Assembly (NCBI GenBank): GCA_017427945.1
Contig: JAFRRT010000020.1
Span: 1-64,000 of the forward strand
From: Muribaculaceae bacterium
GTDB taxonomy: Bacteria; Bacteroidota; Bacteroidia; Bacteroidales; Muribaculaceae
Direction: 5' to 3'
Length of the DNA: 64,000 nt
This document shows, one piece after another, positions 58,935-64,000 of the stretch. Below the pieces are notes generated by a model. It saw nothing but the letters and a program-made list of their open reading frames with translations, did not search any database and was not told the origin of the DNA. A program made the position numbers and the translations under genes. Numbering within the stretch: position 1 is the first letter of the stretch; each line of letters begins with the position of its first letter.

Positions 58935-60272
58935 TTACCTCACATAGCGGGTGTTGCCCAGCACATACTCCAGGTCGCTCTCGGCAACCAGGTAGTTGTA
59001 GATGGCCTGATAATAGGCCAGACGGGCTGCCATCAGGGCGTCTTCGGTATCGCGCAGCTGGATGAACGATGCGGCACCGATTTTGAAGCTCTGTTGCATG
59101 ATTTCGTTGGCTTTTTCGGCCTGACGCACACCGCCTTCGTTGGTTTCAATCTGCTTGAGGCTCTTGGCGATGACATCATTCTGTGTCTCGACCTGCACGT
59201 GGAGTCCGCGTTCTAGGTTCTCGCGCTGCCACTTCATTTCCTCGACAGCGATTTCGGCTTGTTTCTGCTTGTAATAGCGCTGACCGCCCTGGAAGATGGG
59301 GAAGGCGAGCGTCAGTCCTAAGCTTGATGCACGGCTCCAGCGGAATCCGCTCACGGGGCTGCCGTTGCTCATCGAGTGCCACATCAGGTTGGCGCTACCC
59401 GTCAGGGTGGGGTACCAGGCCATCTTTTGCACATCGAGGACCTTCTTCAGGTAGTCGGTCTGCAGGTCAAGTGCCTTGAGCGAGGTGTTGTTGTTAAGGG
59501 CGGTGTCACTGCCCAGGGTGTTGCTCAACACGCGGGCATACATCTCTCCCCTGAAGTCGCTCAATTGCTGGCTGGCCTCGAAATCGTTGCGTACGTCCAT
59601 ACCCATCAACAACTTGAGTTGCAGCTTCAGTGCATTGATGGAGTTCTCGGCCTCAAGGATGGAAGGCTCGAGGTTGGTGACTGCGACGTTGGCGCGTAAC
59701 ACGTCATACTCTGACGCGGCGCCCAGGTCAAATTTCTTTTTGAAAATGTCGGCGTTCAACTGAGCCGTGGCGTGGTTCTCTTCAATCACGCGTTTGCTGT
59801 CTTGCGCAAGCAACAGGGCATAATATGCTTTTTCCACTTGGTTGACCAGTGATAGCTTGTTGGCGCGAGCTGCCTCCACGTTTTGTAGAATCTGGTTCTC
59901 GCTCAACTTGATGGATTTCCACAACTGCGGCACCACCAGCGGGATGGAGGCACTGAGGCCGCCACTGTGGGTGTTGTCGCTACCCATCTTGATGGCCATG
60001 GTACCTGCATCGGTATCCATATACATCGTCTGCAGCGACAAGTTGCGAGTGTACTGTCCTGCCAGGTTCACCGAGGGCAGCAACTGTCCTATAGTCTCCT
60101 TGCGGCTGTAGTCGGTGCGTGTGATTTCCATCTCCTGAATCTTGATGGTGGGATTCTCGTTCAGGGCGATTCTCACGCACTCGTCGAGCGACAGGGCGAG
60201 CTGGGCATGTGCCGTCGCCGTGCCGCCGATGAACATTAATAGAATAATGTAGAAAATACTTTTGTTGAACAT
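58935..60272 (-). CDS. TolC-family outer-membrane efflux channel
   Basis: A 445-residue OEP-family protein with signal peptide MFNKSIFYIILLMFIGGTAT (cleavage near AHAQ). It has the duplicated OEP repeat: LSLDECVRIALNENPTIKIQ in the first half, and DLQTDYLKKVLDVQKMAWYP in the second, with long helices forming the periplasmic tunnel. It is the exit duct of the tripartite pump. It follows tetR by 15 bases and precedes the adaptor by 38 bases. Confidence 0.94.
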   Translation of the reverse strand: MFNKSIFYIILLMFIGGTATAHAQLALSLDECVRIALNENPTIKIQEMEITRTDYSRKETIGQLLPSVNLAGQYTRNLSLQTMYMDTDAGTMAIKMGSDNTHSGGLSASIPLVVPQLWKSIKLSENQILQNVEAARANKLSLVNQVEKAYYALLLAQDSKRVIEENHATAQLNADIFKKKFDLGAASEYDVLRANVAVTNLEPSILEAENSINALKLQLKLLMGMDVRNDFEASQQLSDFRGEMYARVLSNTLGSDTALNNNTSLKALDLQTDYLKKVLDVQKMAWYPTLTGSANLMWHSMSNGSPVSGFRWSRASSLGLTLAFPIFQGGQRYYKQKQAEIAVEEMKWQRENLERGLHVQVETQNDVIAKSLKQIETNEGGVRQAEKANEIMQQSFKIGAASFIQLRDTEDALMAARLAYYQAIYNYLVAESDLEYVLGNTRYVR

Positions 60273-60287
60273 TGTATGATTGTTTTG

Positions 60288-60908
60288 TTATTGATTTTGC
60301 TGTTGTTGGTTCTCAAGGTACTCGATCATCTCGATGCCCTTGATGGTTGCCACGCCACGCAGGAAACTGATGAATACGTGGTCATACAGGTCGGTGTCCT
60401 TGAAGCCGTACTTATTGCTGCTGGCCTTCTCGTGCAATTCACGCAAGGACAGCATGAACAGATAGGATGCGATTTCGGGATTGATACGCTTGATAACCAG
60501 TTCCTCGTCCTGGGCCTTGCGCAGTACGCCGGCAAGTCCATCGACTGCGACCTTCTCGCTCTCGATGTGCTGGTTGAAGATGTCCGGGTACAGGCGCTTG
60601 ATATCATTGATGAACGCCACCGAGGTGCTCTTATACATCTCGCGGGCTCGCTGATACACGCGGTACATAGCTTCAAAGCAGTTGCTGGCGGTATCAAAGA
60701 TTTCCTTGACAGCGGCATTTTTGGCCTCGTGATGGCGACGCATACACTCCCCGATGAGTGTGCGCTTGTCGGGGAAGGTCTCATAGAGGGTGCGCTTGGA
60801 AATGCCGCAGGCACGCGCCACGTCATCCATCGTCATCGACGAAGGACCCACGCCCATCAACAATTTACTGCCTTCGATAATGATGCGTTCTTTTGTGTCG
60901 GGAGTCAT
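60288..60908 (-). CDS. TetR-family transcriptional regulator of the efflux operon
   Basis: A 206-residue TetR repressor. The N-terminal helix-turn-helix is at about 20-55 (MTMDDVARACGISKRTLYETFPDKRTLIG is its core, starting after GPSS), followed by an all-helical ligand-binding domain. It is the first gene of the tetR-tolC-mfp-rnd-PII operon, so it should regulate its own transcript. A perfect 11-bp palindrome (60954-60983) overlies the promoter and is the obvious operator. The ligand is unknown; a pump substrate or bile component is plausible. Confidence 0.92.
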   Translation of the reverse strand: MTPDTKERIIIEGSKLLMGVGPSSMTMDDVARACGISKRTLYETFPDKRTLIGECMRRHHEAKNAAVKEIFDTASNCFEAMYRVYQRAREMYKSTSVAFINDIKRLYPDIFNQHIESEKVAVDGLAGVLRKAQDEELVIKRINPEIASYLFMLSLRELHEKASSNKYGFKDTDLYDHVFISFLRGVATIKGIEMIEYLENQQQQNQ

Positions 60909-60944
60909 TGTGCTCAGTAAAGTTTATTTCTCTTTTATGGGCTG

Positions 60945-60975
60945 CAAAATTACAGAAAACTTTTAAAACTCCAAA
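60945..60975 (-). promoter_or_regulatory. promoter of the tetR-efflux operon
   Basis: On the minus strand TTTG (60975-60972), 19 nt, TAATTTTG (60952-60945) is a full consensus match. Transcription would start near 60939, about 30 bases before the tetR ATG. Confidence 0.8.
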
Positions 60976-60983
60976 AGTTTTCT
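60954..60983. promoter_or_regulatory. palindromic TetR operator candidate
   Basis: AGAAAACTTTT (60954-60964) and AAAAGTTTTCT (60973-60983) are perfect inverted repeats with an 8-base spacer. They cover the spacer and -33 box of the tetR promoter, so a bound dimer would block RNA polymerase. Confidence 0.65.
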
Positions 60984-61024
60984 AAGTTTTTCATGGCATT
61001 TTTTTCAAACTACCAATTGCAGTG

Positions 61025-61063
61025 AAAAAACTGAGGGCGATGCCTCGTTTGGCACCGCCCTCA
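61025..61063 (-). terminator. terminator of the C10 peptidase gene
   Basis: TGAGGGCGATGCC and GGCACCGCCCTCA form a 13-bp stem (one mismatch) around TCGTTT; on the minus strand GTTTTTTC follows. Confidence 0.85.
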
Positions 61064-61108
61064 CAATCAGTGATGTTTATTATTCTGTTCTAATAAGAAC
61101 AGGAATCA

Positions 61109-64000
61109 TCAGAACATCTTCTTGCTGCTTTTCACAGCGCCGTTCTTGTAGCGGACAACAACGATGTTGACACCGTCCCACGGCTCCTTGCTCTGCATAC
61201 CCGACATGTTGACGTAGGTTACCGAGTCGATCTCGTCGCCGTCGGCAGTCAGGGCATTGATAGCGGTGTTGGGACCAGCATTGAGGGTAACGAGCGTTAC
61301 CTCCTGAGTGTTACTGGTGCCAGTGGTGCCGTCAACATAGTTTGCAACCACATAGTAGGAGTAGGTGGCACCCTCAGTGAGGTTGCTCAGGGTGATACCG
61401 GTTGTGCCGGCTTCGATGTCGGTAACTACAAACTCGGCCTGGTCGCCGCTGACACTGGCGTTGAGGTTCAGTGTGCCGGCATAGATGGCGATCATCGTCA
61501 TGTCGGGCGAGTAGCTGTTGTCGGTCGAGTAGATAGTGATCTTCTCGCCTGCGCTGGCTGTCACGGTCCATGTGTAGGTTCCGCCTTTCGAGACGCTCTG
61601 CTTTACAGCTGCGGTGCTGGCCGACTTCACCGTAATGCTGCCGGCACCATAGCTGGTATTGGCGGTGGTGATCTGAATAGTGAAGGTGGCATTGCTGTAA
61701 CCCGAGGGTACGGTGTAGGTGATGTTGCCATAGCTCGAGCTCCACCATGATGAGGAGTTCTTGGTGTAGATGGCACCGTTTCCTGCCTTGACATTGCTGC
61801 CGCCCCACGGCGAGGTCAGCGTGATGCTAGCATAGCTGCCGGTGTAGTTGCTGCCGTCGAGGCTGGCGAGCAGGGTTGAGCCGGTGGGCTCATCGCCGCT
61901 GGGCACTGCGGTACGTGTAGCATATAACGAGTAGCTGGATACCGTGGATGATTCTACGTCGTGGCTCCAGGTAGCGGTGAAGCCAGTGCTGCTGATGTTG
62001 CTGGCTGCATTCAATACGGGATTAGCCTTATCAATGCTGGCATTACCAGTGATAGAAACAGTTTTGCTGGTAGCACCTGAGCTAGCCACGGTTACTGTAG
62101 CAGTCTGAGTACCGTAGGCCGTCGGTGCATAAGTTACAGTCACGTTCACGCCATTGGCTGCATTGGCTGCGGTGATGCTTGTCGTTGAGATGCTGAAAAC
62201 ATTGGCACCACTCAAGGTGAGCGTCACGTTGCCGGTGAGGTCAGCACCAGTTACCTTGAAGGTTGCCGTCTTGGTAGCGCCTACAGTGGCTGCCATGCTC
62301 AGCGAAGTGGGAGTTACGGTCAGGGTCGGGGTTGCTGTCTGCTGCTCCTCGCTGAGGGTTACACTCTGCGTATTGCTCCAGCCGCTAGACGTGCCATCGG
62401 TGTAGAGGGCCTTTACCTTATAAGTATAAGTTGCACCTGCTGTCAGGTTACTAACGGTGTAGTACTTGTTGGTAATACCGGTGATGGTGCGGCTGGTGGC
62501 GTCGCCGGTCTCGCTGGCGTTGAGGTTGATATTGCCGGCATATACCTTAATCATCGACATGTCGGGCGAGTAGCTGCTGTCGGTCGAGTAGATGGTGATA
62601 ACATCGCCAGTCTTGCCGGTCACAGTCCAAGTGTAGGTCTCACCCTTCGAGAAGCTGTGACCTACAGCCGAAGTCTGGGTTGACTTCACAGTGATGTTAC
62701 CCGAGCCATAGGTTCCGGTTACAGTTGTGATTTGAACACTAAAGGTGGTGTTGCTGCTGTAGCCCGACGGAATGGTAAAGGTGATCTTACCAGACGAACC
62801 CGAGGTGTAAACAGCGCTGTTACCGCCCTTGACATTGGTGCCGCCCCAAGGTGAGCTCAGGGTAATGGTCTTGTAGCTGCCAGTGTAGTTGCTGCCATCA
62901 ATGGTGCCCAGCAGGGTTACCTCGGTCGAAGGCGTTGAGCTGCCTTGCTTGTCCACTTGCAGGGTGTAGCTTGTAACGTTGGAGCTGGAAGTCTGGTCAG
63001 TCCAGTCAGCGCGGAAGCTCGAGCTGGTGATGTAGTTGCTGTTGGCTGCGCTCATCACGGGAGTATATGTCGTGAGTGCGGCTGCTGTTGCGGTGCCGGA
63101 CAACGAAACTGTCTTGCTGGTTGCGCCGCTGCTGGCTATAGAAATGCTGCCAGTTTGAGTGCCTGCTGCCGAGGGATTGTAGGTCACGGTAACGGTAGCA
63201 CCGCTGGCGGCTGCGCTGGCACTGATGGTCGTGGGCGAGATAGTGTATGCGCCATTAGCGTCGGTCTTGGTCAGGGTGATATTGCCAGTGAGGTCAGAGC
63301 CAGTCACAGTGAACGTCTTGCTGACAGAAGTGCCAACGGTGGTACTGAAGCTCAGCGAAGTGGGGCTAACGGTCAGTGTCGGAGTGGTCGTGGTGCCACT
63401 GGGCGGCTGGATACCGATTACCATCTGCTGGTAAACGTTGAAGTTGTAGCTGCTGTAGCCAAATGCGTTCAACGAGCACCATGCGTTACCAGAGCCGCTC
63501 CAACCGAAGTTGATGTGGTACTTGTTGGTGCTGCTGTTGTAGCCGTCAACGTTGAAGGCGTGGCCGCCGGCGTTGGAACTTACTGCACAGAAGACGATGG
63601 GACGGCCAGCGGCCATCTCCTCTTGAATCATTGCTGCCCACTGCGAGTCGGTGTACAGGGTGGATCCACCGCTATAGGCGCTGGTCTTCTTCACAAAGCG
63701 GGTGGTGCTGGCGTCATAGCCGAAGAAGGTGAACGCGTCACGGATGTTGCAAACACTGTCCACGCTCACACCGCTACCGCCAGCAGCACTTGTGCCGTAG
63801 CCCATGCGCTCGGCTTGGCCCACATAGTGCATCAGCGTGGCAACTGCAGTGCCCTGAGCGGTGGTGTAGCTGCCGGTGTAGCTGTCCAGCATATTGGCCC
63901 AGTCAAACGTCGTTGAGGGCAATGCTGAATGGGTGTAGCTCTTTGAACCATAGCTCGAGTAGCTGATGGTAGATTTGTAGCCGGGAACGACGGGCGTCGG
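61109..64000 (-). CDS. C10-family (streptopain-like) cysteine peptidase with tandem modules and T9SS-like sorting domain; 5' end outside window
   Basis: The frame is open to the window edge, giving at least 963 residues; the TTG at 63922 is not a likely start. The first part is a C10 peptidase domain: FDWANMLDSYTG, ALMHY-type helix, GGHAFNVDGYNS with the catalytic His, and INFGWSGSGNAW. The catalytic Cys must lie upstream. Two near-identical modules of about 350 residues follow, each an Ig-like domain (LTVSPTSLSFSTTVGTSVSK; LTVTPTSLSMAATVGATKTA) plus a fibronectin-like region. The end, about 55 residues (TYVNMSGMQSKEPWDGVNIV, then KNGAVKSSKKMF), resembles a type A T9SS C-terminal domain. Likely a secreted surface protease; relatives include interpain A and periodontain. 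Confidence 0.85.
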   Translation of the reverse strand, partial: PTPVVPGYKSTISYSSYGSKSYTHSALPSTTFDWANMLDSYTGSYTTAQGTAVATLMHYVGQAERMGYGTSAAGGSGVSVDSVCNIRDAFTFFGYDASTTRFVKKTSAYSGGSTLYTDSQWAAMIQEEMAAGRPIVFCAVSSNAGGHAFNVDGYNSSTNKYHINFGWSGSGNAWCSLNAFGYSSYNFNVYQQMVIGIQPPSGTTTTPTLTVSPTSLSFSTTVGTSVSKTFTVTGSDLTGNITLTKTDANGAYTISPTTISASAAASGATVTVTYNPSAAGTQTGSISIASSGATSKTVSLSGTATAAALTTYTPVMSAANSNYITSSSFRADWTDQTSSSNVTSYTLQVDKQGSSTPSTEVTLLGTIDGSNYTGSYKTITLSSPWGGTNVKGGNSAVYTSGSSGKITFTIPSGYSSNTTFSVQITTVTGTYGSGNITVKSTQTSAVGHSFSKGETYTWTVTGKTGDVITIYSTDSSYSPDMSMIKVYAGNINLNASETGDATSRTITGITNKYYTVSNLTAGATYTYKVKALYTDGTSSGWSNTQSVTLSEEQQTATPTLTVTPTSLSMAATVGATKTATFKVTGADLTGNVTLTLSGANVFSISTTSITAANAANGVNVTVTYAPTAYGTQTATVTVASSGATSKTVSITGNASIDKANPVLNAASNISSTGFTATWSHDVESSTVSSYSLYATRTAVPSGDEPTGSTLLASLDGSNYTGSYASITLTSPWGGSNVKAGNGAIYTKNSSSWWSSSYGNITYTVPSGYSNATFTIQITTANTSYGAGSITVKSASTAAVKQSVSKGGTYTWTVTASAGEKITIYSTDNSYSPDMTMIAIYAGTLNLNASVSGDQAEFVVTDIEAGTTGITLSNLTEGATYSYYVVANYVDGTTGTSNTQEVTLVTLNAGPNTAINALTADGDEIDSVTYVNMSGMQSKEPWDGVNIVVVRYKNGAVKSSKKMF
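61290..63385 (-). repeat. tandem duplicated modules within the C10 peptidase gene
   Basis: Module A (about 63385-62340) and module B (about 62335-61290) are diverged copies about 1,050 bp long. Matching segments include SGATSKTVSLSGTA with SGATSKTVSITGNA, LDGSNYTGSYASITLTSPWG with IDGSNYTGSYKTITLSSPWG, and STDSSYSPDMSMIKVYAG with STDNSYSPDMTMIAIYAG. Confidence 0.8.

Noticed and set aside
61290..63385. CRISPR or tandem satellite in the C10 region
   Set aside because: The repeats are in frame and encode duplicated protein modules.
62945..63916. 323-codon plus-strand frame opposite the C10 peptidase
   Set aside because: It mirrors the Ser/Thr/Gly-rich repeats on the other strand, giving an Ala/Gly/Val-rich product with no recognisable domain.

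Overview
The window looks like chromosomal DNA of a gut-type Bacteroidales bacterium (Muribaculaceae, Prevotellaceae or a near relative; family level is inference). The grounds are Bacteroidetes promoters (TTTG, 19-21 nt, TAnnTTTG) ahead of many genes, DUF4492 fused into a cydAB operon, the porG-uppS-bamA-skp-skp block, two type IX secretion (T9SS) parts (PorE-like and PorG-like), Omp28-like proteins with dockerin-like tails, a C10 peptidase with a T9SS-like C-terminal domain, and a dcw cluster in Bacteroidetes order. Base composition is even at roughly 50-55% GC, with AT-rich intergenic stretches.

Layout. 1-899: right end of an IS3-family element, cut by the window edge. 917-3834: PorE-like lipoprotein and an unknown secreted protein. 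4077-6044: OPT transporter, then tRNA-His. 6555-15583 (minus): outer-membrane biogenesis, with three OmpH/Skp chaperones, a secreted C1B-type peptidase, BamA, UppS, PorG-like protein and a DUF6242-like lipoprotein. 15806-17718: ribD and prmC. 17846-20876: DUF4492-cydA-cydB. 20939-25759: small lipoprotein, DUF2027/Smr protein, YgjP-like metalloprotease, trpS, small membrane protein, tdk. 26059-29573: zinc-ribbon coiled-coil protein, Nif3-like protein, aspS; then tRNA-Pro. 29914-33985: two tandem Omp28-like/dockerin-like secreted proteins. 34548-49816: the dcw operon rsmH-ftsL-ftsI-murE-mraY-murD-ftsW-murG-murC-ftsQ-ftsA-ftsZ, followed by yqeY and serS. 51706-54250: acyltransferase, BASS-family transporter, thioesterase. 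54333-60908 (minus): a tetR-tolC-mfp-rnd efflux operon ending in a PII-like gene. 61109-64000: C10 peptidase, 5' end outside the window.

The genes share a cell-envelope theme. The dcw operon makes and delivers lipid II and builds the divisome. UppS makes the undecaprenyl carrier. BamA and the Skp proteins assemble outer-membrane proteins. PorE- and PorG-like proteins belong to the T9SS, for which the C10 peptidase is a likely cargo. The RND system exports toxic compounds under TetR control.

Most interesting unexplained signals: (1) a phased array of TTGTAA motifs at about 22-nt intervals running into the -7 box of the dcw promoter, where mraZ would be expected but is absent; (2) a family of imperfectly palindromic TTAGG-rich intergenic repeats found just 3' of aminoacyl-tRNA synthetase and tRNA genes; (3) a perfect 11-bp palindrome over the tetR promoter; (4) a Tyr/Gly-rich low-complexity loop in the BamA barrel; (5) a tandem pair of CXXC-containing, dockerin-tailed secreted proteins. 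I saw no CRISPR array, prophage or recognisable defence system.
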